Position numbers and translations under genes: made by a program. Below are positions 41,096-49,789 of a stretch of 64,000 bases of DNA, piece after piece. Location of the stretch: contig NZ_CP154260.1 in assembly GCF_039545795.1 (NCBI RefSeq), positions 2,795,001 to 2,859,000 on the forward strand, read 5' to 3'. Under the pieces are notes generated by a model. It was not told the origin of the DNA and made no database searches. It worked only from the letters and a program-made list of their open reading frames with translations. This stretch comes from Chitinophaga niabensis. GTDB taxonomy: Bacteria > Bacteroidota > Bacteroidia > Chitinophagales > Chitinophagaceae. Position 1 is the stretch's first letter; each line of letters opens with the position of its first letter.

Positions 41096-42997
41096 TTACA
41101 GCTTTTCGATCCAACGGTCATACCATAACTGGAACACCAGTATATTCCATAATTTCTGATGGCTTACTCTGCCACCGTCCAGGTATTTCTTCAGCAGCTC
41201 CTGCACATGGGATGCATTGAACAATCCTGATTTCTGCAGGCGTTCCGGCGCTAAATAATACTGCATCTGCTCTTTCAGATCATCTTTGAACCATTCCTGC
41301 AAAGGCGCAATGAAAGGCCGTTTCGGGCGGTCCATCATGGATTTCGGAATGTATTTATGTACAATCGTTTTGAGGATGTATTTATTGGTCTGCTCCTTTA
41401 CCTTCAAGGCTGCCGGCACTGTTGCCAGGAATTCCAGCAGGCGGTGGTCCAGCATCGGCTCACGGCCTTCAATACTCACACTCATCGTAGCACGGTCCAC
41501 TTTCACCAGGTTATTATCTACCAGGAAAGTGCGGTAGTCTATAGCCAGTAATTTATTCAGCGGATCAGGAATGGAACTCAGTTCTCCGTTGAGGTCAAAG
41601 TTGGTTTTGTATTTGCCGGTGGCAGTGCCCATGTAATATTCCGCTTCACTTTCCGTGATGTACTGGCTGATGTATTTGAGCGCCTGCTGCGGTTTGCCAT
41701 CCTGCCAGATCAGTTTCATCTTTTCGTAGCGGGAGGCAAAGTTGTATTTCTTATTGAAGTAAGGGATCACTTCCGGTTGTATGATGCTCATGGCAGCACC
41801 CAGTAAGGATTGCACGCCTCTTGGCAACTGGCTGGTATACCTGATCGCCTGGTTAAATTTGTTATATCCGGCAAACAGTTCATCACCACCGTCTGCAGAC
41901 AGTACCACTTTCACATCCTTACTCGCCAGTTTACTCACCAGTGTGGTGGGAACGGTAGAGTTGTCCGCAAAAGGCTCATCGTATATTTCAGGTAATTGAT
42001 GTAATACATCTTTTGCATCGGATGCGCCAATGATCCATTCTGTATGATCTGTACCCAGGTGGCGGGCTATCTTTTTTGCTTCCGCAGATTCATCCCACTG
42101 TTTTTCCTTATAACCGATCGTGAAGGTCTTGATGCGGCTGCCGGAACCTTCCTGCAGAATAGCTGCCACGCTCGCACTGTCATATCCGCCACTCAGGAAC
42201 ACACCCACGGGCACATCAGATACCATGCGGTACTGATAGGCACTCTTCATCAGCTCTTCCGTATGTGCGATCACTTCTCTTTCGGAAAGTTTTGTTTCAG
42301 GCTGCCTGTAGGCTTCCAGTACGTTCCAGTATTCCTTTTCTTCCGGGATGGCCTTTTGCAGGTTCAGCGTTAAATAATGCCCCGGTTTCAGTTTCCAGGT
42401 ATTCCTGTAAACAGTGTATGGTGCAGGAATGTAGCTGTATTGCAGGAAAAGGGAAACACTCTTTTCATCAATATCTTTACGGAAAGCAGGGTGCTCTGTA
42501 AAGCTCTTCAGTTCTGAAGCAAACAGGAACAGGTTCTCGTTCCAGTAGTAGTACAGTGGTTTTACCCCTGCCCTGTCACGGCAAATGAACACCTCGCCTT
42601 TCTGTTCATCGTAGATCACAAAGGCGAACATACCGATGCACTTGTCCATCACTTTCTCCTGCCAGCAATCAAAGCCCTTCAGCAAAACCTCCGTATCCGT
42701 ACCGGAACTGAAGGTGTAACCTTTGGTCTCCAGTTCTTTGCGTATTTCCTTAAAATTATAGATCTCTCCGTTGAACACCATGCTGTACTGCTTGAAGTGC
42801 ATAGGCTGGTGGCCGGAGCTGCTAAGATCGAGAATGGATAACCTGCGCTGGCCGAGCCCTACAACAGCATGCCCGCTGCTATAACATTCGTAACCGGCGT
42901 CATTAGGACCACGGTGCAATAACACATCTGTCATTTTCTGCAGCGTATCCTGACCTGATTTTTGCGAAAAATCAATAAACCCTGCTATTCCACACAT
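41096..42997 (-). CDS. asnB: Glutamine-hydrolysing asparagine synthase-family amidotransferase
   Basis: This 633-aa protein has the Ntn glutaminase domain with Cys2 as nucleophile (MCGIAGFIDF; residues 2-210) and a C-terminal ATP-pyrophosphatase synthase domain with the SGGYDS loop and a DGGDELFAGY motif. Length and order are those of AsnB. In EPS clusters such enzymes usually amidate a carboxylated sugar (for example a uronic acid) or another precursor rather than making free asparagine; this is inference from position. It overlaps the upstream GT2 by 13 nt. Confidence 0.9.
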   Translation of the reverse strand: MCGIAGFIDFSQKSGQDTLQKMTDVLLHRGPNDAGYECYSSGHAVVGLGQRRLSILDLSSSGHQPMHFKQYSMVFNGEIYNFKEIRKELETKGYTFSSGTDTEVLLKGFDCWQEKVMDKCIGMFAFVIYDEQKGEVFICRDRAGVKPLYYYWNENLFLFASELKSFTEHPAFRKDIDEKSVSLFLQYSYIPAPYTVYRNTWKLKPGHYLTLNLQKAIPEEKEYWNVLEAYRQPETKLSEREVIAHTEELMKSAYQYRMVSDVPVGVFLSGGYDSASVAAILQEGSGSRIKTFTIGYKEKQWDESAEAKKIARHLGTDHTEWIIGASDAKDVLHQLPEIYDEPFADNSTVPTTLVSKLASKDVKVVLSADGGDELFAGYNKFNQAIRYTSQLPRGVQSLLGAAMSIIQPEVIPYFNKKYNFASRYEKMKLIWQDGKPQQALKYISQYITESEAEYYMGTATGKYKTNFDLNGELSSIPDPLNKLLAIDYRTFLVDNNLVKVDRATMSVSIEGREPMLDHRLLEFLATVPAALKVKEQTNKYILKTIVHKYIPKSMMDRPKRPFIAPLQEWFKDDLKEQMQYYLAPERLQKSGLFNASHVQELLKKYLDGGRVSHQKLWNILVFQLWYDRWIEKL

Positions 42998-43917
42998 AAG
43001 TCTGTAGGTTTTTTAAGATGTTGGATATTCCAGAAGATCCCCCGCCAAAAGGCTTTCAGATGAACACCTTCTCTTTTTAAGAGGAATTGGAGGGTATTTT
43101 TGGGTATCGTTAAGAATGTAAAATATAACATAAAACCCAAACGTCCTGTCATAGTTGTATTTCTTCTCATAAATAACAACCTGTTCCTCGTTATGAAATA
43201 CGTTTTTAATGGGCTGTTCTTACCAGTGGTCATAGACTCCTTATGGTAAATAAGGGATTTGTACTGGTAGTATATTTTATAACCGTTCCTTTTAAGCTGC
43301 TCGCACCAGTCGAACTCCTCATAATAGAGGAAATACACTTCCGGCATGAGGCCTGTTTTCTCCAGCGCTTCGCGGGAGATCATCATGGCGCCGCCGTGTG
43401 CATAAGGGGTAACGGAAACAGCATCGTACTGGCCGTTATCCTTTTCCCGGCAACCGATCATGGCATTTCTGCCTGTAAAGGGGTCTACCGCCTGGTAACC
43501 GGCATATTCAATGGTGCCTTTATGGAAGAAGTAATGGAATTTGGGGCTCACCATACCCGCATCCGGGTATTGCTCAAATGTTTGGATCAGCCCTTCAATC
43601 AACCCGTCTGTGAATTCCGTATCGTTATTCACCAGGAAGAGGTAACTGCCGGAAGCAGCTTTGATACCCAGGTTATTGCCACCGGCAAAACCCAGGTTCT
43701 TTTCACTCCGGATCACTTTAACAGTGGGCCAGATGTTCAGAAGTGCCGCGGTGGGGTCTTCCTTGGAAGCGTTGTCCACCACGATCACTTCGATATTATG
43801 GTAGCTATTTATTTTGAGGGAAGCCAGTAGCTCACATGTTACAACCGAATTATTGTAATTCACCGTAATAATAGAAACCAGCGGCTTATTATTATGTTCA
43901 GTTCTTACGGCTTGCAT
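42985..43917 (-). CDS. Glycosyltransferase family 2 (WbbL/rhamnosyltransferase-like)
   Basis: This 310-aa GT-A enzyme carries VSIITVNYNN at the start, EVIVVDNASK, the RSEKNLGFAGGNNLGI motif and the DxD-like LVNNDTEF. NLGFAGGNNxGI is typical of WbbL-type rhamnosyltransferases, but the donor cannot be proven. The C-terminal part has a hydrophobic helix (LGFMLYFTFLTIP) that may bind the membrane. It overlaps both neighbours (13 and 20 nt), a sign of tight translational coupling. Confidence 0.88.
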   Translation of the reverse strand: MQAVRTEHNNKPLVSIITVNYNNSVVTCELLASLKINSYHNIEVIVVDNASKEDPTAALLNIWPTVKVIRSEKNLGFAGGNNLGIKAASGSYLFLVNNDTEFTDGLIEGLIQTFEQYPDAGMVSPKFHYFFHKGTIEYAGYQAVDPFTGRNAMIGCREKDNGQYDAVSVTPYAHGGAMMISREALEKTGLMPEVYFLYYEEFDWCEQLKRNGYKIYYQYKSLIYHKESMTTGKNSPLKTYFITRNRLLFMRRNTTMTGRLGFMLYFTFLTIPKNTLQFLLKREGVHLKAFWRGIFWNIQHLKKPTDLCVE

Positions 43918-45109
43918 GGAGTAAAGGATTATCGATATCTGTTTTATTATGCTTGGTATGTATGAAAGTGTTGTTGGCTCCTTTTAAGCGGAAAACCAGC
44001 ATCACCATTATACCTATCGCTTTTGGCAGTATCAGCAGGGCAGTGAAAAAATATTTGCGGTAAAAGATCCAGGGCAAAGGCAAAGCCAGGCTGACAGCAT
44101 TCATCACAAACAGGATCGCCCAGGCTGTGAAAGGTATAAATGTATAAGCATTGAAAATAGCGCTCAGTAATGTCAGCAGGCAGATAGCAGCGATCAGCAG
44201 CATGCGCGGCAGCATCAGGTTGTGGCAGAAGGAAAGATTAAAATAATCAAAATTCCCTTTGAACAAAGCCTTCAGCCCTTTCTTCCAGAACATGCGCAGG
44301 TATACGAACTGGCTGGAGATCCATCTTCTGCGCTGGTTACTGAAAGCGTTGGGATTCTCGATCTTTTCATCGAAGATGAGTGCATCTTCCAGGTAATAGA
44401 CCTGATGACCCAGCGTTACCATTTCCAGTTGCAGTATCTTATCAAAACCACCTGTAGCACTTACCCTTTGCATCACTTCTTTGATCAGCGGAAAATGAAA
44501 TGCCATACCGGAACCTATCACGGAAGACGATAATCCTACTGCATTGGCACCTTTGCGGTAAATATGATTCGCAATGATCTCGTTGGCAGTATCCAGAACA
44601 GCAAATGGTGTTTCCAGGTTCTTGGCCACCCTTTGCGCCTGTATCACATACTCCCCGTCCAGGTAGGCCCTGTTGATCTTTAAGAGGAAGTCCGGCTCCA
44701 GCATATTATCTGCATCGCAGATCAATGCTATGTCGTAATTATCACCGATCTCACCGAAAGCCTTGTTCAGGGAACGGGCTTTGGTACTTTTATCAAATGA
44801 AACGGGCAATACCTTTACAGATGCTTCTTTCAGTAATTCAAGCGTTTCCGGCTGAAGGGAATCCGCGATCACGATCACATCATAGCTGGATGCAGGGTAC
44901 CGTAACCGGGCGTAACTTTTGGCGGAGGACAGGATAATACTGTCTTCCTTATACGCAGGCACCAGGATGGCAACTCTGCTGTAAGTTTCGGGTTCACTGA
45001 TGTCTGTCTGTTTGCGGGCAACAATCTTACCTGCAATAGAAAAGAACAAATTGTACAGTACGCATCCGGCTAAGTAGGCAAATAAAATTATCTCTAAAAA
45101 AGCAATCAT
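43898..45109 (-). CDS. Membrane glycosyltransferase family 2 (cellulose-synthase-like)
   Basis: This 403-aa protein has an N-terminal membrane helix (3-25), a GT2 catalytic domain with RVAILVPAYKED, CDADN (DxD) and the processive-synthase motif QRRRW (NQRRRWISSQF), then three or four C-terminal helices. QxxRW is found in cellulose and hyaluronan synthases, so a beta-glycan bond is plausible, but length is short and it may transfer a single sugar. Its ATG shares one base with the preceding stop (TAATG). Confidence 0.88.
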   Translation of the reverse strand: MIAFLEIILFAYLAGCVLYNLFFSIAGKIVARKQTDISEPETYSRVAILVPAYKEDSIILSSAKSYARLRYPASSYDVIVIADSLQPETLELLKEASVKVLPVSFDKSTKARSLNKAFGEIGDNYDIALICDADNMLEPDFLLKINRAYLDGEYVIQAQRVAKNLETPFAVLDTANEIIANHIYRKGANAVGLSSSVIGSGMAFHFPLIKEVMQRVSATGGFDKILQLEMVTLGHQVYYLEDALIFDEKIENPNAFSNQRRRWISSQFVYLRMFWKKGLKALFKGNFDYFNLSFCHNLMLPRMLLIAAICLLTLLSAIFNAYTFIPFTAWAILFVMNAVSLALPLPWIFYRKYFFTALLILPKAIGIMVMLVFRLKGANNTFIHTKHNKTDIDNPLLHASRKN

Positions 45110-46263
45110 TATACGTTATCTTTTTGAATAAGCGCTAACGGCGTATTCACGATCAACCACATATCGTAGGTGAATGAGTTTTTGTAAGCGTAGTCTATAT
45201 CCAGGCTGATGCGCTCTTCTACAGACATTTCTTTCTTTCCTCTCTTGCTGATCTGCCATAAACCGGTGATACCTGCAGGAGCCAGGAAACGTTCTACCCA
45301 CACATCCGTAGTTAAAGTGGTGGCTTCGTACAAAGGTAAAGGGCGGTTCCCTACCAGGGACATATCTCCTTTTAAAACGTTGAACAACTGCGGCAGTTCG
45401 TCCAGGCTGCTGTTCCTTAAAAAGTTACCCAGTTTGGTGATCCTTGGATCGTTGGATACTTTATAGAACACCGGGCCTGAATCGCTCGCGTCATATTGAT
45501 TCAGGTGTTTCAGGTCCTTCAGCTTTTTATCAGCATCCGGCACCATACTTCTGAATTTGTAGAATTTGAAAACCTTGTAATTCCTGCCGGCCCTTTTGGA
45601 AGAATAGAAAATAGGACCTTTGGATTCGATGCGGATGGCTGCTGCAATGAGCAGCATGAGCGGAGAGGCTACGATCAGGCCGAGGGAAGCCGCTGTAATG
45701 TCCAGCCCGCGTTTCAGGAAGGTGTTCAGGTAATCCTTTTTGTAACGGATCTCCTTAGGTGCCTGTACCTGGTCTGGAATTGCCTGGAGGCGTTTGATCT
45801 TCTTTACAAAGTCGATCTTGGAGAACAGTTGGCGTTCCATACACTCCCGGGTAATGATCTCATCAATAAAAAGATGTTTCTTAACAAATGCTTTGAGGGG
45901 TTCTGTTACATTGTCTGCATACAGAAAAAACGGGATGGACTTCAGGATCTGATGAGATGCAAAATAAGCGGACCATTTCTGGCAGGCGGCTTCACATTGT
46001 TCATTATACTGAACAATGATAACCGAAGGAACAGTTCTGTTTACATTGAGCATTTCCATGATCTTCCGCTGCGCACTAATAGTGTCCTCCACCATACAAT
46101 AGTTGTAGTATGGAAGTAAATTGGTCGCCTGCAGAGATGCACCGACAATCATTACGATCCTCTCTTCCTTTGCTATCTGAGAAAGATCGGTTGTTTGCCT
46201 GGCAGAATTGCTACGCTCAATGGATGGGGCCTCTAAAATGTTAGGTGTAGTCGTAAAATTCAT
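45109..46263 (-). CDS. Initiating sugar-phosphate transferase with receiver-like N-terminal domain
   Basis: I chose ATG 46263 (MNFTTTPNILEAP, 384 aa); an ATG nine codons upstream is possible. Residues about 180-384 form the PHPT/Bac_transf domain: a membrane hairpin (GLDITAASLGLIVASPLML), the IFYSSKRAGRNYKVFKFYKFRSM signature, LRNSSLDELPQLFNVL and SLVGNRPL. It starts the repeat unit on undecaprenyl phosphate. The first ~150 residues lack the usual membrane helices and CoA-binding domain; they look like a degenerate CheY receiver (IVMIVGASLQ, SVIIVQYN, PFFLYADN) without the phospho-acceptor Asp. A true CheY-like gene lies 32 nt upstream. Confidence 0.85.
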   Translation of the reverse strand: MNFTTTPNILEAPSIERSNSARQTTDLSQIAKEERIVMIVGASLQATNLLPYYNYCMVEDTISAQRKIMEMLNVNRTVPSVIIVQYNEQCEAACQKWSAYFASHQILKSIPFFLYADNVTEPLKAFVKKHLFIDEIITRECMERQLFSKIDFVKKIKRLQAIPDQVQAPKEIRYKKDYLNTFLKRGLDITAASLGLIVASPLMLLIAAAIRIESKGPIFYSSKRAGRNYKVFKFYKFRSMVPDADKKLKDLKHLNQYDASDSGPVFYKVSNDPRITKLGNFLRNSSLDELPQLFNVLKGDMSLVGNRPLPLYEATTLTTDVWVERFLAPAGITGLWQISKRGKKEMSVEERISLDIDYAYKNSFTYDMWLIVNTPLALIQKDNV

Positions 46264-46295
46264 AAAAATCACAATTGTATTCAGGGTCAATAAAA

Positions 46296-46688
46296 TCAGG
46301 GCATCACCGGAACCAGCCTCTTGCTGATGATTCCTTCCACTTTCTCCATCAGTTCTACCGGATCAAATGGTTTGCGCATAACTTCATGCACATTGCTGTA
46401 TAATTCTGTAATAGATTCGGTACGGTCATTCATGCTACCACTGAGTACAACCACCGGGATATCTTTATAAAGATGGCTGTCTGCTAAATAATCCAGCAAC
46501 TCCCATCCGTTCACGTTTGGCATAGCCAGGTCCGTTATGATCACATCTGCCATGTTTCCTTTGGATAACCAGGCCATCGCTGCCAGGCCGTCTTGTGCGG
46601 AAACCACATTATATTCTTTACGGAACATCGCCTCTAACAAGTACCTTATCGGCATACTATCATCTATAATTAAAATTCTCTGTTTCAT
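46296..46688 (-). CDS. Stand-alone CheY-like response regulator
   Basis: This 130-aa single receiver domain has acidic pocket D8/D9 (IIDDSMP), phospho-acceptor D52 in VIITDLAMPNVNG, the switch Ser in VVLSGS and the conserved Lys in MRKPFDP. No output domain is attached. It is the first gene of the minus-strand EPS operon, and it is directly before the sugar-phosphate transferase that has a receiver-like domain. No histidine kinase is near, so its partner is elsewhere. Likely role is post-translational control of EPS synthesis. Confidence 0.88.
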   Translation of the reverse strand: MKQRILIIDDSMPIRYLLEAMFRKEYNVVSAQDGLAAMAWLSKGNMADVIITDLAMPNVNGWELLDYLADSHLYKDIPVVVLSGSMNDRTESITELYSNVHEVMRKPFDPVELMEKVEGIISKRLVPVMP

Positions 46689-47588
46689 TTTTACCTTCTT
46701 TTTTGCTTTACGATAATGTTTTGGGCTGTTTGATCAATAACTAAATTGATCTAGAGCCACAGAAGGCTTTTGATGGATAAGGTCGAGTTTAAATTTAAAC
46801 GTTGTAGTTTTCCAGAGGAGGATGGCGAAGAATACGGGTTAAATCAATTGATCTTAGCAAACTTACAATATAATTTTCAAAACCTAATATGTGGTGCCGA
46901 AGAATTATTTTGTTTTATGTTCTTAACGGATGTAAAATTAATGCGGGAATTATATATTCACAATTTTAATTGGTGAAGGGAGGTTTTTTCTCAGTAAACG
47001 CATGGAATTTCCACTTTAATGGTTTTTATCCGGCCATTTTAACCCCAAAATGGACATTTAACCTCCTTAATGGGTAGAATTACACAAATAGACAACCCCC
47101 TTTCCTATATATTATGGTGTACCCCGCTCAAATACTATAATTTCATGATATAGGCTTTCCCCTATCCCTGTATTTGAAGACGGAAAACATTACGTTTACC
47201 AATAAATTCCCTCCATTCACCCAAATAAATTATGCGGATTGAAATTTGCGTTCTACTTTTGCGAACGAATCGGATACATTATATATCAATTGAAATGAAT
47301 GGTTATTTCCATTCCCCCCAATTACTTCCGGTTCCCTACAAGTTATTTCTAACCTGATCCTCTGGCAAAACCTGCATACAAAATAGGTTGTACTGCATTA
47401 TCTACTAAATTATGGGTTTGTTCTCGTCCTTTTATACTGACAAAGCGCTAAACAGCTTTTTATCAGTTATAGGGGTTCAGTGCAAAAGTCCCTGCGTTAG
47501 CCCAGGTCTATTTTGTTTGCAAAAGAAATGATCCCGGTGTAAACCGGTTTTTTTAAGGATTTATGATTGATAAAAATAAATAATTGAT
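46689..47588. other. Divergent ~900-bp EPS control region
   Basis: The region separates the two EPS arms. It is AT-rich and contains no convincing gene; a 67-codon ATG frame (46773-46976) is AT-biased and matches no family. A minus-strand -7-like TAAGTTTG lies at 46859-46866, about 170 nt before the CheY-like gene. A plus-strand TACTTTTG is at 47254-47261. An inverted repeat CCATTTT / AAAATGG lies at 47034-47053. A terminator-like hairpin sits just before wzc (separate entry). The long leader for the plus arm suggests transcript-level control. Confidence 0.5.
47534..47554 (+). terminator. Terminator-like hairpin in the wzc leader (possible attenuator)
   Basis: CCGGT (47534-47538) and ACCGG (47543-47547) pair around GTAA and are followed by seven T, 34 nt before the wzc ATG. 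There is no gene upstream on this strand to terminate, so it may be an attenuator in the operon leader. The stem is short (5 bp), so strength is uncertain. Confidence 0.5.
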
Positions 47589-49784
47589 ATGGATGTAATA
47601 TATTTTGTGAAGGCGTTATTAAAAAAGAAGTGGTGGATCATTTTCAGCACCGCGCTGGCATTGGTGGCAGCTTTCTTTTTTACTATGGGAAGAGCAAAAC
47701 TATATGTTTCCAGCGCACAGATCTCTACTGGCTTTACCATGAAAGATCAGATCACCCTCCGGGATGAAAATGTGAACCTTTATGAGGCCGATGTAAAGTT
47801 TGAAAACACTATCCAAACTATCAATTCTCCACTGGTGATCAGCCTCCTCTCCTACTCGCTGCTCATTCATGACCTTACCAGCAATAAACCTTTCAGGACC
47901 CTGCATGAGAAAGACCTGAAATCACCTGAATATCTTCAGTTCAATAAAGAAGAAGGCCTGCGCATCTGCCGTCAGAAACTGGATTCACTCCAGATGCTCA
48001 CTTCCTACAAACCAGACGAGCGCAAGCTGCTGGAATATATGAAGCTCTGCAAATATGATAATGAGTCTATCACCAAGACTTTAAAAGTGAACAGGGTACC
48101 GAGAACAGACTATATAGATATCTCTTATGGTTCTGAAAACCCCGAGCAGTCGGCTTTTGTGGTGAACACGCTTTACCAGGAATTCATCCGTTATTACAGA
48201 AGTCTCCGCTCTGAGCGTGGTGTAGAGAACGTAGTAACTTTTGAAGAACTGGTAAATAAAAAGAAAGTAGAACTGGATGCAAAAGTAGAAGCACTCCGCT
48301 CTTATAAATCATCTGAAGGTATCCTGAACGTAGAAGCTGCCAGCGGTACGGAAATGGGATTGATCAGCCAGCTGGAAAAAGCCCTGCTGGATGAAAAGGC
48401 CAACGTGAATATCATGCAGGCCAACCTGAACAATATTACAGAACAGATCAACAGGGCCAACCAGGGTAAAACCACTTACGGTAATACCGGTAATAATGAG
48501 ATCGTAACCCTGCGCCGGCAGATCAATCAGCTGAATGATGAGTATGTGCGCACGGGTAGTACAGATGAAAAGATCGCAGAGAAACTCGAGGCTTTACGTA
48601 AACAATACAGCGCAGCCGTAGGCAAAACCGGCTCCTCCGTACCAGGTACTGTAGTTAGCAAAGATAAGCTGCTGCAGGATAAAGCCACTGTTGAATCAGA
48701 TATCTCCGCAGCCAAACTGAATATTAACAACCTGCAGTCCAAGATCAACTCCCTGAAATACTCTGTAGGTTCTTATGCCAACAAAGAAGCTACGGTGAGT
48801 ACATTAGCGAAGGAGGTAGAACTGGCGCAGGAGGAATACAATAAACTGAAAGAGAAACTGAACTCGGCTATTGACAACAGAAGCGTACCGGTAGACAACT
48901 TCAGGCAAACACTGAAAGGGCAGCCTGCCTTCAAACCTGAATCGTCCAAACGGATGATAATTATGGGCATGGTTGGTATGGCCGTATTCATGTTATCTAC
49001 ACTCAGTATCCTGTTCAAAGAGTTCTTTGACTCTTCGATTAAATCTCCTTCCAACTTCCTGAAGAGTGTACACCTGAAACTGATCGCTACGATCAATCAT
49101 GCGGACCTGAATAAATACAGTATCCTGGAAGTACTGCAGAAACGGATAGAAGATAAAAAGGCCATTGTGAAAAGGCAGAACAGTTTCCGGGAATTCCTGC
49201 GTAAACTGCGCTTTGAGATCGAGAGTAGCGGTAAATCCATCTTCCTCTTCACCAGTACGGAATCACAGCAGGGAAAAACAACCCTGGTACAGGCAGTTGC
49301 ATATAGTCTCAGCTTAAGCAACAAACGTGTATTGGTAATAGATACCAACTTCTGTAATAACGACCTTACCGTACAACTGGAAGCGAAACCTACGCTGGAA
49401 ACATTCTCCATTGCCCCTCAGGATTTCAGTATCGAAAAAGTAAGAGCCATCGTTACTACTTACAGCATTGAGAATATTGAAGTGATCGGCTGTAAAGGTG
49501 GCGACTATACGCCAACGGAGATCCTTCCTAAAAATCACCTGCTGAACTATCTGCCACGTTTGAAAGAATATTATGATTTCATCCTGTTTGAAGGTGCCCC
49601 TTTGAATGAATATACAGACAGTAAAGAGTTAGAGAAATATGCGGAAGGTGTGGTAGCGATATTCTCATCCAAAGCATCGATAAAACAAACAGATAAAGAA
49701 TCCATAGAGTTCCTGCAAGGTTTAGGAGATAAATTCCTGGGAGCTGTATTGAACAATATTAATGACGATTATCTGGAACTATAG
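47589..49784 (+). CDS. wzc: Wzc-like polysaccharide copolymerase/tyrosine-kinase
   Basis: This 731-aa inner-membrane protein has an N-terminal Wzz segment with a membrane helix (about 16-33), a long periplasmic coiled-coil region (about 200-440), a second helix near 460-478, and a cytoplasmic P-loop kinase domain (about 530-731). The nucleotide motif is unusual but present (TESQQGKTTLVQ), with a Walker B-like VLVIDTNF. There is no tyrosine-rich C-terminus; only one Tyr is in the last ten residues. It would control chain length and export. The usual Wza partner is absent from the window. First gene of the plus-strand EPS operon. Confidence 0.85.
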   Translation: MDVIYFVKALLKKKWWIIFSTALALVAAFFFTMGRAKLYVSSAQISTGFTMKDQITLRDENVNLYEADVKFENTIQTINSPLVISLLSYSLLIHDLTSNKPFRTLHEKDLKSPEYLQFNKEEGLRICRQKLDSLQMLTSYKPDERKLLEYMKLCKYDNESITKTLKVNRVPRTDYIDISYGSENPEQSAFVVNTLYQEFIRYYRSLRSERGVENVVTFEELVNKKKVELDAKVEALRSYKSSEGILNVEAASGTEMGLISQLEKALLDEKANVNIMQANLNNITEQINRANQGKTTYGNTGNNEIVTLRRQINQLNDEYVRTGSTDEKIAEKLEALRKQYSAAVGKTGSSVPGTVVSKDKLLQDKATVESDISAAKLNINNLQSKINSLKYSVGSYANKEATVSTLAKEVELAQEEYNKLKEKLNSAIDNRSVPVDNFRQTLKGQPAFKPESSKRMIIMGMVGMAVFMLSTLSILFKEFFDSSIKSPSNFLKSVHLKLIATINHADLNKYSILEVLQKRIEDKKAIVKRQNSFREFLRKLRFEIESSGKSIFLFTSTESQQGKTTLVQAVAYSLSLSNKRVLVIDTNFCNNDLTVQLEAKPTLETFSIAPQDFSIEKVRAIVTTYSIENIEVIGCKGGDYTPTEILPKNHLLNYLPRLKEYYDFILFEGAPLNEYTDSKELEKYAEGVVAIFSSKASIKQTDKESIEFLQGLGDKFLGAVLNNINDDYLEL

Positions 49785-49789
49785 AATAA

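Noticed and set aside
46773..46976. 67-codon ATG frame between the EPS arms
   Set aside because: AT-biased composition, no recognised motif, no packing with neighbours. It could be a small gene but nothing supports it.
47589..49784. Frameshift or truncation of the Wzc-like protein because the tyrosine-rich tail is missing
   Set aside because: The frame is intact and length normal; many Bacteroidota Wzc-like proteins lack a long tyrosine cluster.
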